DNA from: an uncultured Lactobacillus sp.
GTDB taxonomy: Bacteria > Bacillota > Bacilli > Lactobacillales > Lactobacillaceae
Assembly (NCBI GenBank): GCA_937874695.1
Contig: CALNAJ010000029.1
Coordinates: 62,001 to 126,000 of the forward strand
Direction of reading: 5' to 3'
Length of the DNA: 64,000 nucleotides
Below are positions 1 through 9,486 of this stretch, in pieces (positions within the stretch are counted from its first letter, which is position 1; every line of letters starts with the position of its first letter). Below the pieces are notes generated by a model, which searched no databases, was not told the origin of the DNA, and saw nothing but the letters and a program-made list of their open reading frames with translations. The position numbers and the translations under genes were made by a program.

Positions 1-4
1 GAAA

Positions 5-1813
5 TTAGTCTTCGTCTGCGTCTGAATCTTCTTTTTTAGCGATTAACAAGTCCAAATCAAGCAATTGCTTGTCCGCAACCGTCGATGGCGCTTCAGTCAT
101 TGGTTCCGTGGCCTTCGAGTTCTTAGGGAAGGCGATCACGTCGCGAATGTTATCGCGCTTAGCCAGCAACCGGGCGAAACGATCCAACCCGATAGCCAGA
201 CCACCATGAGGCGGGAACCCGTAATCTAAGGCTTTCAGGAGGAAGCCAAATTGCTTTTCGGCACGTTCAGGCGTGAAGCCTAAGGCCTTGAGCATCTTCA
301 TTTGGAGTTCACGGGTGTGGATCCGGATGGAGCCCCCACCTAATTCCAAACCGTTCAGGATGATGTCATAACTTTGTGCGTAGGCCTTGTGTGGGTCTTC
401 GCCGTCGTTCAAGTAGTGCGCATCCCCTTCGGCAGGCATCGTGAATGGATGGTGCGCTGGAACCCAACGTTCGAGGTCGACATCGTAGTCGAACAGTGGC
501 CAGTTGATGATCCACAGGAAGGCCCACTTGTTTTGGTCGATCATGTCTTGTTCCTTGGCAATGGCTACCCGTAAGTAACCTAAAGTTTGGGCAACGACCC
601 GCTTGGAGTCGGCAGCGAACAGTAAGAGGTCGCCACTCTTGGCACCGGTCTTCTCGGTGATTTGGGCGAACCAGTCGCCTTCCTTGAAGAATTTAGCGAC
701 TGGGCCGCTGAAGCCATCGTCGGTAACCTTCATCCAAGCTAAGCCCTTGGCACCAAAGCGTTCAACGTATTGGCCGTACTTGTCGATATCCTTGCGGCTG
801 TACTTGTCAGCACCACCAGGAACGGCGATAGCCTTGACTTGTCCGCCGTTAGCAACGGCGCCGGAGAACACCTTGAAGTCGGTGTTGGCCATGATGTCGG
901 ACAGGTCTTTTAATTCCATGCCGAACCGGACATCTGGTTGGTCGGTCCCGAAACGGGCCATGGAATCGTCCCAGTCCATCCGTTCGAATGGCAGCTTAAC
1001 GTCGACATTTAACGTATCCTTCATAACCTTAGCAATCAGGCCTTCAGTCAGGTCTTGGATTTCTTCAGCAGTTAAGAAGGACGTTTCCAAGTCAATCTGG
1101 GTAAATTCAGGTTGACGGTCCCCACGCAAATCTTCGTCACGGAAGCAACGCGCAATTTGGTAGTAACGGTCGAAGCCAGAACCCATCAGCAATTGCTTAA
1201 ACAATTGTGGGGATTGTGGTAAAGCGTAGAAGTGACCAGGGTAGATTCGTGAAGGTACCAGGTAGTCCCGGGCCCCTTCTGGCGTTGACTTGGTCAAGTC
1301 TGGGGTTTCAATGTCGATGAAGCCGTTCTTGTCAAAGTAACTGTGAACGGATTGCACGATCCGGTTCCGTAACAACAGTGACTTTTGCATTTCTGGACGA
1401 CGTAAGTCCAGGTAACGGTACTTCAGACGCAAGTCATCGGAAGCATTAACGCCATCCTTGATTTCAAATGGCAATTCCTTGGACTTGTTCAACAGGTTGA
1501 TGCCGGTAACCCGGACTTCCACCTTACCCGTATGCATGTCGGGGTTGATTTCCTTAGGTGCTCGTGCCACAACTTTCCCTTGGATCTCAATGACGTATTC
1601 GCTACGCAGTTGGTCAGCAACGGCCAAGGCGTCCTTGTCGAATTCTTCACTGAAGACCAGTTGAACGATGCCTTCGCGGTCGCGGAGGTCAACGAAGATC
1701 AAGCTACCTAAGTCACGGCGCTTTTGTACCCAACCCTTTAAGACAACGGTTTGGTCGAGGTAGTCTTCGTTAACTAACCCGGCGTACGTGGTTCGTTTTA
1801 AATTCTTTTCCAT
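5..1813 (-). CDS. aspS: Aspartyl-tRNA synthetase
   Basis: Class II aminoacyl-tRNA synthetase that charges tRNA-Asp in the cytoplasm. The 602-residue protein has the bacterial AspRS layout: an N-terminal OB-fold anticodon-binding domain (about residues 18-110, with [10 protein letters not shown]), the class II core with motif 2 ([16 protein letters not shown], about 225-240), an inserted GAD domain (about 300-420), and motif 3 ([13 protein letters not shown]) near the C-terminus. The tail is short and acidic. It lies 12 bp downstream of hisS, so both are read from the T-box leader upstream of hisS. The stop codon is at the very edge of the window, so the operon terminator is not visible. The length is normal and no motif is missing. 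Confidence 0.98.
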   Translation of the reverse strand: MEKNLKRTTYAGLVNEDYLDQTVVLKGWVQKRRDLGSLIFVDLRDREGIVQLVFSEEFDKDALAVADQLRSEYVIEIQGKVVARAPKEINPDMHTGKVEVRVTGINLLNKSKELPFEIKDGVNASDDLRLKYRYLDLRRPEMQKSLLLRNRIVQSVHSYFDKNGFIDIETPDLTKSTPEGARDYLVPSRIYPGHFYALPQSPQLFKQLLMGSGFDRYYQIARCFRDEDLRGDRQPEFTQIDLETSFLTAEEIQDLTEGLIAKVMKDTLNVDVKLPFERMDWDDSMARFGTDQPDVRFGMELKDLSDIMANTDFKVFSGAVANGGQVKAIAVPGGADKYSRKDIDKYGQYVERFGAKGLAWMKVTDDGFSGPVAKFFKEGDWFAQITEKTGAKSGDLLLFAADSKRVVAQTLGYLRVAIAKEQDMIDQNKWAFLWIINWPLFDYDVDLERWVPAHHPFTMPAEGDAHYLNDGEDPHKAYAQSYDIILNGLELGGGSIRIHTRELQMKMLKALGFTPERAEKQFGFLLKALDYGFPPHGGLAIGLDRFARLLAKRDNIRDVIAFPKNSKATEPMTEAPSTVADKQLLDLDLLIAKKEDSDADED

Positions 1814-1825
1814 TCTTATCCCCTC

Positions 1826-3121
1826 TTATTTTGCTGCAAACTTAGTGTTTACAACGTTTTGGAAATCTTGGTAAACGTCAGCTAACGGTACACTGACTTC
1901 TTCACCAGTCTCCATGGATTTTAAATTAGCCGTTTGGTCGGCTAACTCTTGGTTACCAATGGTTAAGGTGTACTTGGCTGCTAAGCGGTTGGCCGTCTTG
2001 AATTGGGCCTTAGGCTTGCGCGCCAAGTAGTCACGATCAGCGGTCAGACCGGCTGCACGAATGGCCTGAACCAGCTTCAACGTTTCTAAGGACGTCTCGT
2101 CCCCGATACCCACGACGTAAACGTCAAGTGGGTGATCGTCAGGAATCGCGACCTTTTCGGCTTGCATCAACAGAACCAGACGTTCGACCCCGAGGCCGAA
2201 ACCAACGCCGGGCATTTCTGGACCGCCGAGTTCTTCGACTAAGCCGTTGTAGCGGCCACCGGCCAAGACGGTCGTGTAGCCTTCGCCCAGTGCGGGTGAA
2301 TCGGCCATGATTTCGAAGATGGTGTGGTTGTAGTAATCCAACCCCCGGACCATCGTGGCATCGACATCGTAGTCAATTCCCAGGGCATCCAGACTAGCCT
2401 TGACCCGGTCGAAATGGGCCGTGGCATCGGGGGTCAGGAAGTCCAAGATAGATGGGGCGTCGGCGACGATCGTTTGATCGTGCTTGTCCTTACTGTCCAA
2501 GACCCGCAGTGGGTTCTTGTGCAGCCGAACCTTGGAATCATCACTCAGTTCATCAAAGTGTGGTTCCAAGAAGTCGATCAGAGCTTGACGGTAAGCATCG
2601 CGGCTTTCCTTGTCGCCCAGCGTGTTCAATGCCAAACGCAAGTGCTTCAAGCCCAGCTTGCCCAACAGGTTCATCCCTAAGGCAATGACTTCAACGTCTA
2701 ATTCTGGCGCGTCACTCCCAAAGGCTTCCACCCCGATCTGATGGAATTGCCGTTGGCGACCGGATTGTGGCCGTTCGTAACGGAACATAGGGCCCATGTA
2801 GTAGACCTTGTAAGGCTTGTTGGTCTCTGGACCGTAAAGCTTGTTTTCGACGAAGGCCCGCACAACACCGGCAGTTCCTTCTGGCCGCAAGGATAAGTGA
2901 CGATCCCCCTTGTCCTTGAAATCGTACATTTCCTTGGTCACGATGTCGGAGGTGTCCCCGGAAGTCCGTGAAAAGACTTCGAAGTTTTCAAACATCGGCG
3001 TCCGAATTTCTTCGAAGCGGTAATTAGCAAACAACTGACGTGCGGTGGCTTCGACGAATTGCCAGGTCTGTGAATCGCCTGGTAGAATGTCGGCCGTTCC
3101 CTTTGGTCGTTGATAACGCAT
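1826..3121 (-). CDS. hisS: Histidyl-tRNA synthetase
   Basis: Class II synthetase that charges tRNA-His. The protein is about 431 residues and starts [16 protein letters not shown], as in the family. Visible signatures are motif 2 ([17 protein letters not shown]), the histidine-binding segment [15 protein letters not shown], motif 3 ([14 protein letters not shown]) and a C-terminal anticodon-binding domain. An in-frame ATG lies two codons upstream at 3127, but GGGAGA touches it directly. The ATG at 3121 has better spacing and matches the usual N-terminus. First gene of the hisS-aspS operon, preceded by a T-box leader. Confidence 0.97.
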   Translation of the reverse strand: MRYQRPKGTADILPGDSQTWQFVEATARQLFANYRFEEIRTPMFENFEVFSRTSGDTSDIVTKEMYDFKDKGDRHLSLRPEGTAGVVRAFVENKLYGPETNKPYKVYYMGPMFRYERPQSGRQRQFHQIGVEAFGSDAPELDVEVIALGMNLLGKLGLKHLRLALNTLGDKESRDAYRQALIDFLEPHFDELSDDSKVRLHKNPLRVLDSKDKHDQTIVADAPSILDFLTPDATAHFDRVKASLDALGIDYDVDATMVRGLDYYNHTIFEIMADSPALGEGYTTVLAGGRYNGLVEELGGPEMPGVGFGLGVERLVLLMQAEKVAIPDDHPLDVYVVGIGDETSLETLKLVQAIRAAGLTADRDYLARKPKAQFKTANRLAAKYTLTIGNQELADQTANLKSMETGEEVSVPLADVYQDFQNVVNTKFAAK

Positions 3122-3184
3122 GAGCATTCTCCCTTTCTACGCCTGCAACGAATTTTTATGTTGGTGAAAAGCCTATAAGAGCAT

Positions 3185-3398
3185 AAAAAACGCCCCTGTC
3201 AATTGACAAGGGCGCAGGTATGCACGGTACCACCTTTTTAAAATTCTCTGCAGGATAACGTTGCAAACGAATGACGACGAGCGTCATTAGCCTCAAAAGT
3301 GTCTTCAGGGTCACACCGTTGACCGCTCCCAGCAACGCGGTCTCTCTAATAACGGGCTTTCTCCTACTAATCTTTCTCATGGGCAATCTATTTTATTC
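3185..3398 (-). promoter_or_regulatory. T-box riboswitch leader of hisS-aspS
   Basis: On the minus strand the leader carries the T-box core AAGGTGGTACCGTG (complement of 3223-3236), followed by an intrinsic terminator with stem 3191-3214 and a T-run at 3185-3190. Upstream is a Stem I-like region whose 3' side reads CTGAAGACACTTTTGAG. The specifier region there holds GACAC (complement of 3299-3303), which contains both GAC (Asp) and an overlapping CAC (His). Uncharged tRNA is expected to stabilise the antiterminator and allow transcription of hisS-aspS. Confidence 0.93.
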
Positions 3399-3404
3399 TT
3401 CCTA

Positions 3405-3433
3405 AGCTTACTGAAACTACCATGAAAAGTCAA
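3405..3433 (-). promoter_or_regulatory. Promoter of the hisS-aspS T-box transcript
   Basis: A -35 TTGACT (complement of 3428-3433) and a -10 TAAGCT (complement of 3405-3410) are separated by 17 bp, just upstream of Stem I of the T-box. The -10 is a weak match. It is the best sigma-A-type promoter in the interval. Confidence 0.6.
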
Positions 3434-3474
3434 GGCGTCCCCTCACGAAATTTAAGGGTTGTGAAAACCATTCG

Positions 3475-3483
3475 TGGTATAAT
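3475..3483 (+). promoter_or_regulatory. Extended -10 promoter of the amidase gene
   Basis: TGGTATAAT is a perfect TATAAT (3478-3483) with an upstream TG in extended -10 position. It lies about 30 bp before the amidase start and diverges from the hisS promoter. No good -35 is present at standard spacing, as is common for extended -10 promoters. Confidence 0.65.
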
Positions 3484-3513
3484 TGAATCTAATTTGATGA
3501 AGGAGAATTCAGC

Positions 3514-4365
3514 ATGCATTTTAAACCACGCAACTGGCCGGGAATCATTACCGCGCTGGTTATCCTCTTGGTTGCCGGGGGGCTACTCTTCAGCTTCACC
3601 CGCAACAATTCCGTCACCGCTACCGTCAGTAATCTTAACCTGCGCAACGGCCCCGGCCTGACATATAAAACAACTTATAAAATCAAACGTAACAGTCGCC
3701 TGACCATTTTGGGCGAAAAGAACAATTGGTATCACGTTCGCGACAGCCAGAATCACTTCGGCTGGGTCGCAAGTTGGCTAGTTGATCACCCGGGGAACCT
3801 TAAAAAGGCCACCAGTTTATCGGAAGCCACGGTCGTCTTGGACCCCGGTCACGGCGGCAGCGATTCGGGCGCCCTGTCGATCGATCAGAAGCACGATGAG
3901 AAGACCTACACGCTGGCCATGGCTAAACAGGTTGCCAAGCAGCTCCGTGCACGCGGCACCCACGTGATCATGACGCGTGACAACGACAAATCGGTCAGTC
4001 TGGCCGATCGCCCCGCTCTGGCTAATACCAATCAGGCGAGTGCCTTCATCAGTTTTCACTTTGACTCGTCTCCAACTAATAACTTGGCTTCCGGGACGAC
4101 GACCTACTACTATCACCGTGACACGTCCTACAAGTTAGCCGAGGACATCAACGATCAGATGGGCGACTTGCCGCTGACCAACCGTGGTATCAAATATGGT
4201 GATTTCGAGGTTATTCGCGACAATAGCCGACCATCCCTTCTATTAGAGATGGGCTACATCAATACCAAGCAAGACTTTAAGTACATTCACAGTGCCACGT
4301 ATCAAAAGCAGGTTGCGACCCGTGTTGTTAAGGGGCTCAGCGCCTACTTCAGTTCCCAGTCCTAG
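3514..4365 (+). CDS. N-acetylmuramoyl-L-alanine amidase with SH3b domain
   Basis: Zinc-dependent cell-wall hydrolase that cuts the bond between MurNAc and L-alanine in peptidoglycan. The 283-residue protein has an uncleaved signal anchor (about residues 8-28), a bacterial SH3 domain (about 33-90, containing NLNLRNGPG and GWVASWLV) that should bind wall peptides, and an Amidase_3 domain from about 105 to the end. Zinc ligands are visible as H113 (DPGHGG), E129 and H182 (FHFD). The catalytic glutamate lies in LLLEMGYINT. The start is preceded by GAAGGAG at good spacing. It is divergent from hisS and 23 bp upstream of the kinase-like gene, so the two are probably co-transcribed. The signal anchor implies action at the outer face of the membrane. 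Confidence 0.93.
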   Translation: MHFKPRNWPGIITALVILLVAGGLLFSFTRNNSVTATVSNLNLRNGPGLTYKTTYKIKRNSRLTILGEKNNWYHVRDSQNHFGWVASWLVDHPGNLKKATSLSEATVVLDPGHGGSDSGALSIDQKHDEKTYTLAMAKQVAKQLRARGTHVIMTRDNDKSVSLADRPALANTNQASAFISFHFDSSPTNNLASGTTTYYYHRDTSYKLAEDINDQMGDLPLTNRGIKYGDFEVIRDNSRPSLLLEMGYINTKQDFKYIHSATYQKQVATRVVKGLSAYFSSQS

Positions 4366-4388
4366 TCACTTAGAAAGAAGATCTTACC

Positions 4389-5231
4389 ATGCAACTCACG
4401 TCAGAATGGCTAAATCAGTTGCCATTACCACAGATTCAAGCCGCCCACGCCGTCTCTGGTGGGGACATCAATGACGCCTATCAGTTAGAAACGGCTGAAG
4501 GACCGTACTTTCTCCTGGTTCAGCCGGGTAAACCCGCGAGCTTTTACGCCCACGAAGTTACCGGTCTGAAGGCTCTGAGTCAGGCCGCTAACGTCCCAGA
4601 GGTCATCGCTACCGGTGAAATTGCGCATGACGCTTATCTCGTGCTAGAATTTCTGGAAACTGGTCATGGTAGTCAGTACGAGTTGGGCCAAACGGTCGCC
4701 CGGGTTCACCACGTCACCGCCAAACAGTTCGGCTTCAGTGATGATAATCTCGTCAGCACATTGCCCAAGAACAACACTTGGCAAGATGACTGGACGACTT
4801 TCTACCTGCAGCAACGTCTCGATCCGCTCGTGCAACGTGCCCAGGAACGTCACCTTTGGAATACGTCTCGGCAGACCGCGTACGACCGTGTCCGACAGGC
4901 CATTATCACGGAGAACCAAAATCGGCAGATTCAGCCATCACTGCTACACGGTGATCTCTGGGCTGGCAACTACCTGTTCACGGCTGACGGTGTGCCGACG
5001 TTAATCGACCCGGACGTCCTCTATGGCGATCGTGAATTCGACCTGGCTATGACGACCATCTTCGGCGGCTTCACGGCCGACTTCTACCGCGGTTATCAAG
5101 ATCTTTATCCACTGACGACTGGCTACACGGAACGCTTGCCCCATTATCAGCTCTACTACCTGCTGGTCCATCTAAACCTCTTCGGTGAAACGTACGGCGA
5201 GGCCGTCGATCAGACGCTAGCTCGGGGATAA
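4389..5231 (+). CDS. Fructosamine kinase family protein
   Basis: Member of the fructosamine/ketosamine-3-kinase family (protein-kinase-like fold), whose members phosphorylate sugar adducts on amines and may help deglycate proteins or small molecules. The 280-residue protein has the catalytic loop LLHGDLWAGNYLF (Asp in HGDLW) and the metal-binding Asp in PTLIDPDVLYGDREFDLAM. The length is typical. AGAAAGAAG precedes the ATG, 23 bp after the amidase stop. A hairpin terminator follows at 5258-5295. The family call is firm; the actual substrate is unknown. Confidence 0.85.
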   Translation: MQLTSEWLNQLPLPQIQAAHAVSGGDINDAYQLETAEGPYFLLVQPGKPASFYAHEVTGLKALSQAANVPEVIATGEIAHDAYLVLEFLETGHGSQYELGQTVARVHHVTAKQFGFSDDNLVSTLPKNNTWQDDWTTFYLQQRLDPLVQRAQERHLWNTSRQTAYDRVRQAIITENQNRQIQPSLLHGDLWAGNYLFTADGVPTLIDPDVLYGDREFDLAMTTIFGGFTADFYRGYQDLYPLTTGYTERLPHYQLYYLLVHLNLFGETYGEAVDQTLARG

Positions 5232-5257
5232 GTCTAAACAATTAGCTTGCATTTTAA

Positions 5258-5295
5258 AACGTAGATTACCTAAATCAGGCAGTCTGCGTTTTTGT
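5258..5295 (+). terminator. Terminator of the amidase-kinase unit
   Basis: Stem AACGTAGA / TCTGCGTT with a T-run after the 3' arm (GTTTTTGTTTG). It lies 27 bp after the kinase stop. The minus-strand side ends in TTTTAAAA, so it may also end the facing HAD transcript. Confidence 0.75.
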
Positions 5296-5486
5296 TTGTG
5301 ATTAGCGTTTTATCGGCTTCTTGCATATAGCAAAATAGTGATTTTCTATTATTTCGTCATACAATTAGTCCCTTTTGAGATCCGATCAAAACACTTATTT
5401 ATCAGGGCAGTTTCACAAGCTTCTGCGTCTATTTTCGCTAAATTACTTGTGCTTAGCAATAAGCTAATTGTCGGCAATACATCAAC

Positions 5487-6131
5487 CTATTTTTCAGTCA
5501 ACCAGTCCTGCAGATCGGCCATCCGCGTCACGCGAATCTCCGGTTGGCTCTCATCCACGATCATATGCTCCGGATCAAACAGTGCGCCGGCCATGCCAGC
5601 ACGGTGACCAGCCGCCACATCTAGGTTGCGATCACCAATCATGATGGCCGTATGTGGATCGACCGAATATTGTTGGCAGAGTGCTAACAGACTGGTTGGG
5701 TCCGGCTTCCGCGGATAGTCGTCGTCTTTCGTCACGTAGCCGGTAAAGTATTGATCCAACTGTAACGTTGTCAGTCGGTCCAAGGCCCGCCGATTACGGT
5801 GCGTCAATAAGAAGTTTCGCCCACCGTTGGTCACGACTGCTGCCAACAATTCGGCTACCCCAGGAAAAGCCTCGGTCTCATTCAGTAATGGTGCGGCTAG
5901 CTGCTCGTAGATTTTAGATAGTCGGTCACGGTCGACCTGATACTCCGCAGTAAATTGTTGATAAGCTGTACCTAAACTGTGCTGGCGCATTGCGCGGTAG
6001 ATATCCTCACTGTCGATTTCAAAGTCATTGACGCCACAGGCGACCAGCGCCTCACCGAAGGCCTTGACCATCCCCGGATACGTGTCGACCAACGTGCCGT
6101 CGAAATCCCAAAATACTTGCTGATAACGCAT
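5487..6131 (-). CDS. HAD-family hydrolase (phosphoglycolate-phosphatase-like)
   Basis: Haloacid-dehalogenase-superfamily phosphatase of 214 residues. Motif I is FWDFDGTLVDTYPG (nucleophile and acid Asp), motif II is in FLLTHRNRR, motif III is the Lys of RKPDP, and motif IV is IMIGDRNLDVAAGHRAGM. The helical cap between motifs I and II places it in the Gph/PgmB-like subgroup, but the substrate cannot be read from sequence. It starts ATGCGTTATCAGCAAG and is transcribed towards the kinase gene. About 60 bp separate it from the dtd stop, so it may be the last gene of a relA-dtd-HAD run. Confidence 0.88.
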   Translation of the reverse strand: MRYQQVFWDFDGTLVDTYPGMVKAFGEALVACGVNDFEIDSEDIYRAMRQHSLGTAYQQFTAEYQVDRDRLSKIYEQLAAPLLNETEAFPGVAELLAAVVTNGGRNFLLTHRNRRALDRLTTLQLDQYFTGYVTKDDDYPRKPDPTSLLALCQQYSVDPHTAIMIGDRNLDVAAGHRAGMAGALFDPEHMIVDESQPEIRVTRMADLQDWLTEK

Positions 6132-6190
6132 GTTGTTTCCTCCCGAAAAAACGAGTCCGAACGCTTACCGCCCAGACCCGTTCTACTTAT

Positions 6191-6637
6191 TTATTTGTGA
6201 TCCGTGTCAAACCAAATCGTGACGGGGCCGTCGTTGACCAAGGCCACCTGCATGTCGGCGCCGAAGACGCCCGTTGCGACCTTGATACCTTCAGCCGCCA
6301 ATTTTTCATTGAGTTCTTCATACAATTTCTTCGCGTGAGTCGGTTCGCCGGCCGCCGTAAAGCTCGGGCGGTTGCCCTTTTTGGTACTTGCATATAACGT
6401 GAATTGTGAAACGGATAGAATCTGCCCATCAACGTCGGCCAGACTCAAGTTCATCTTGCCTGCATCATCCTCAAAGACCCGTAACTTACTGATCTTGTGG
6501 ACGAGGTAGTCAATCTCTTCACTGGTATCGCTGTCCTGAGCACCTACCAGCAGACAAAACCCCTGCTGGATGGCCCCGTGGACTTGACCGTCGATGGTGA
6601 CGGATGCTTCGCTAACTTTTTGGAGTAGTACGCGCAT
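6191..6637 (-). CDS. dtd: D-aminoacyl-tRNA deacylase
   Basis: Hydrolyses D-amino acids, and also glycine mischarged on tRNA-Ala, from tRNA for translation quality control. The 148-residue length and start [17 protein letters not shown] are typical of DTD. Active-site motifs [10 protein letters not shown] and, near the C-terminus, [11 protein letters not shown] (the Gly-cisPro-containing motif) are present. AGAAAGGCAG provides the RBS. It follows the (p)ppGpp enzyme gene as in many Firmicutes, but here a long terminator-like hairpin lies between the two. Confidence 0.97.
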   Translation of the reverse strand: MRVLLQKVSEASVTIDGQVHGAIQQGFCLLVGAQDSDTSEEIDYLVHKISKLRVFEDDAGKMNLSLADVDGQILSVSQFTLYASTKKGNRPSFTAAGEPTHAKKLYEELNEKLAAEGIKVATGVFGADMQVALVNDGPVTIWFDTDHK

Positions 6638-6702
6638 GATGACCCTGCCTTTCTGCTTTTGGTGGTCGATTGGTTGTTGTTATGGGCAACCTTGCCGAAA
6701 CG

Positions 6703-6806
6703 TAAAAAAAAGGGCAACCGATTCCGCTTAACCCCGATAAGCCAAGAATACAAGCCCGGTATTCTCAGCTTATCGACGTTAATGCTCGTCAGCTAACCGC
6801 CCTTTT
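6703..6806 (-). terminator. Long hairpin/terminator between relA and dtd
   Basis: Nested complementary arms: an outer AAAAGGGC / GCCCTTTTT, then TTAAC / GTTAA, GATAAGC / GCTTATC and AGAATAC / GTATTCT around a 7-nt loop. The two innermost junctions are symmetric internal loops. On the minus strand a run of eight T follows the 3' arm, so it resembles an intrinsic terminator after relA. The plus strand also has a T-run, so it could act in both directions. Confidence 0.7.
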
Positions 6807-6823
6807 TCTCACTCTTTTTTTCT

Positions 6824-9055
6824 TTAATGAAACGCCCGCTTAACCACGTAGACGTCTGGAATGTTTTTAATGTTATCGAGAATCCGTTGCAGTTCGAACT
6901 GGTTTCGTGTGCCAACACTGACCGAGATGATGGCCATCCGGTTGTGATCAACCTTGCCGTTGATGGACGTCAGGTACTTGGTGCTGTTGTTGATGGTCCG
7001 CAGCACATCGTTCAGTAAGCCGTTACGGTTGTAACCCTGAACTTCGATATCGGCGTTGTAATTGGTCTTGTCACCAGCCATGTCGCCCCAACGAACCGCC
7101 ACGATCCGTTCACCATTTTTCTCGGCTTGCTTCACGTTTGGGCAATCCCTCCGGTGCACGGAAACCCCGCGACCCTTGGTGATATACCCGACGATGTCAT
7201 CGCCGGGGACCGGTGAACAGCAATGACTCAAGCGAATCAACAGGTTGTCGACCCCTTCGATCACGACACTATCGGAGTCCTTGCCCTTACGATCCTTCTT
7301 ATCCGTATCCGGATCGTTCTTAATGGTTTGGTGTTCCTCCAGCAACTCACGTTCTTCTTGACGCTGTCGCTCGTCCTCTTCGGCCTTGCGCACGCCCTCG
7401 GTCAGCCGATTGGCCACCCCGCGTGGTTGAATATCGCCAAACCCGATAGCTGCCAGCAAATCATCGGCATGCTGATAATGCATCTTAGCCGTGACCTTTT
7501 CCAAGTTTTCCTTGTTCATCAAGGCCTTGGGTTCGTAGCCAAGTTCGCGAATCGTCCGCTCCACGGCATCCTGACCCGCCACGATGTTTTGTTCGCGGTC
7601 GGTCTGACGGAAGAACTGCTTGATTTTGTTCCGAGCCCGCCGCGTCGACACCAGCTTGAGCCAGTCACGGCTGGGTCCAGCGGAACTTGAGGAAGTCCGA
7701 ATATCAACGATGTCCCCGTTTTTAATTTCGTAGTTCAATGGGACAATCTTGCCGTTGATCGTCGCCCCGGTCGTGTGGTGCCCGACCTCGGTGTGAATGG
7801 CGTAGGCCATATCCAACGGACCAGCGCCCTTAGGCAATTCGAGCACATCGCCCTTAGGGGTAAACGCGTAAACGTGATCCCCAAAGAGTTCACCCTTGAC
7901 GCTATCCATGAAGTCGGAGGCATCATCGGTATCTTCCTGCAATTCAATGATGTGCTTGAAGATGTTGAGCTTATCTCCGGAATTGGTCTCTTGGACCTTG
8001 TCCTTGACCCCTTCCTTGTAAGCCCAGTGCGCAGCAACCCCGTATTCAGCGACCGCGTGCATTTCTTTCGTCCGAATCTGAACTTCCAGTGGCTTACCTT
8101 CGGGACCAATCACCGTGGTATGCAGGGATTGGTACATGTTAGCCTTGGGCATCGCGATGTAATCCTTAAACCGACCGGGCATTGGCTTCCACTGTGAGTG
8201 GATGGCCCCCAGCACGGCGTAACAATCCTTAATGGTATCGACAATCACCCGGATAGCCAGCAGGTCGTAGATTTGGCTAAATTGCTTGTGCTGGTCCTTC
8301 ATCTTGCGGTAGACCGAGTAGATGTGCTTCGGTCGGCCATAGATTTCGGGTGCCAGCTTCAGATCCTGGATAGAGGACTGGATGACCTTGATGGCACCGG
8401 CAATGTACTGTTCCCGTTGGTCTCGCCGTGAATTCATCAGGTGAACGATCCGGTAGTACTGTTGGGGGTTCAAGTAGCGAAGCGAAATATCTTCCAGTTC
8501 CCACTTGATGGTGCTAATCCCTAACCGATCGGCCAGTGGTGCGTAAATTTCTAGCGTCTCGTTAGCGATTCGGCGTTGCTTATCGGGCCGCAAGTGTTGC
8601 AGTGTTCGCATGTTATGCAGGCGATCGGCCAATTTAACGATCATGACCCGGATATCCTTAGACATCGCGAGCAGCAACTTTCGGTGATTTTCAGCCAACT
8701 GTTCTCGGTTAGACTTGTATTTAATCTTCCCGAGCTTCGTCACGCCGTCCACAATCAAAGCCACGTCGTCACCGAAAAGCTCCCGCACGTCACTCAGGGA
8801 CACACCGGTATCCTCCACGATGTCGTGCAGAAAACCAGCGGAAACCGTCTCGGGGTCCATGTTCAGATCAGCTAGGATTCCCGCCACTTGAATGGGGTGC
8901 ATAATGTAGGGTTCACCAGATTGGCGATGCTGGTCCTTGTGGGCAACCGTTGCGAAATGACAGGCTTTGACTACCATCTCAACGTGTTGCGCATTCATAT
9001 ATTTACCGACTCTGGCAATTACTTCTTCAGCCGTCCAGACGCGTTCTTTGGTCAT
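6824..9055 (-). CDS. relA: Bifunctional (p)ppGpp synthetase/hydrolase (RSH)
   Basis: Makes and degrades the alarmones ppGpp and pppGpp in the stringent response. The 743-residue protein has the full long-RSH layout. The HD hydrolase domain has HD at residues 77-78 (GFLHDIVEDTG). The synthetase domain contains GRPKHIYSVYRKM, a G-loop-like region and EVQIRTKEMHAVAEYGVAAHW. A TGS domain (about 390-450, VYAFTPKGDVLELPKGA), a zinc-finger-like segment (RLSHCCSPVPGD) and a C-terminal ACT domain follow. The intact HD motif indicates that hydrolase activity is retained. The ATG at 9055 sits 8 nt after GGTGG; an in-frame GTG at 9070 overlaps that RBS and is less likely. Confidence 0.96.
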   Translation of the reverse strand: MTKERVWTAEEVIARVGKYMNAQHVEMVVKACHFATVAHKDQHRQSGEPYIMHPIQVAGILADLNMDPETVSAGFLHDIVEDTGVSLSDVRELFGDDVALIVDGVTKLGKIKYKSNREQLAENHRKLLLAMSKDIRVMIVKLADRLHNMRTLQHLRPDKQRRIANETLEIYAPLADRLGISTIKWELEDISLRYLNPQQYYRIVHLMNSRRDQREQYIAGAIKVIQSSIQDLKLAPEIYGRPKHIYSVYRKMKDQHKQFSQIYDLLAIRVIVDTIKDCYAVLGAIHSQWKPMPGRFKDYIAMPKANMYQSLHTTVIGPEGKPLEVQIRTKEMHAVAEYGVAAHWAYKEGVKDKVQETNSGDKLNIFKHIIELQEDTDDASDFMDSVKGELFGDHVYAFTPKGDVLELPKGAGPLDMAYAIHTEVGHHTTGATINGKIVPLNYEIKNGDIVDIRTSSSSAGPSRDWLKLVSTRRARNKIKQFFRQTDREQNIVAGQDAVERTIRELGYEPKALMNKENLEKVTAKMHYQHADDLLAAIGFGDIQPRGVANRLTEGVRKAEEDERQRQEERELLEEHQTIKNDPDTDKKDRKGKDSDSVVIEGVDNLLIRLSHCCSPVPGDDIVGYITKGRGVSVHRRDCPNVKQAEKNGERIVAVRWGDMAGDKTNYNADIEVQGYNRNGLLNDVLRTINNSTKYLTSINGKVDHNRMAIISVSVGTRNQFELQRILDNIKNIPDVYVVKRAFH

Positions 9056-9083
9056 ATTGGACGCCACCACCCTTAGTTATAAA

Positions 9084-9419
9084 TTATGATTCGATTGCTT
9101 GCTTCGTTTCCGTTAAGCCATAGCCCAGATAAGTCAGGCACAGATAGACCACTGCGAAGTACCACGTATACTGAGGCAAGAATAGATAGGACCCCAGCAA
9201 GTAGACCAATGGCCAAATGATGAGCCACCAGCCGGGCTGCGTACGACGATAGATTCGCCGACCCAGTGCCACGGCTAAGCCCCCATTGACGATGACCAGT
9301 AATCCCGCAAAGCGCCAGACTGGACTGATACCCAACCAACTGATCACTGCGGGAACGACCATCCCCATCACCAGACCGACAGCCCAGTAACGCCAACCCA
9401 CTCTTTCCAAAAATGCCAT
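9084..9419 (-). CDS. Small four-helix membrane protein, unknown
   Basis: I do not recognise this 111-residue protein. It is very hydrophobic, with four predicted membrane segments (about residues 11-28, 33-50, 62-77 and 81-101) and basic loops (GRRIYRRTQPGWW). The C-terminal end is charged (TETKQAIES). It lies between rsmE and the (p)ppGpp gene on the same strand, 68 bp after rsmE, and may be co-transcribed with them. A longer overlapping frame on the same strand is a shadow. Confidence 0.7.
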   Translation of the reverse strand: MAFLERVGWRYWAVGLVMGMVVPAVISWLGISPVWRFAGLLVIVNGGLAVALGRRIYRRTQPGWWLIIWPLVYLLGSYLFLPQYTWYFAVVYLCLTYLGYGLTETKQAIES

Positions 9420-9486
9420 CCACGTTCACCCATTCTCTCTTATAATTGGAACCATTTTAGCATGTTTTCACGCAGATTTCATCCAA

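Noticed and set aside
374..1115. Plus-strand open frames opposite aspS
   Set aside because: They run antisense to a full-length class II synthetase, lack an RBS, and have no recognisable protein features.
7223..8197. Plus-strand frames opposite the (p)ppGpp gene
   Set aside because: Shadow frames of a conserved enzyme gene.
9073..9429. Second minus-strand frame overlapping the small membrane gene
   Set aside because: It overlaps the hydrophobic four-helix ORF nearly completely; the latter has protein-like composition and a matching start.
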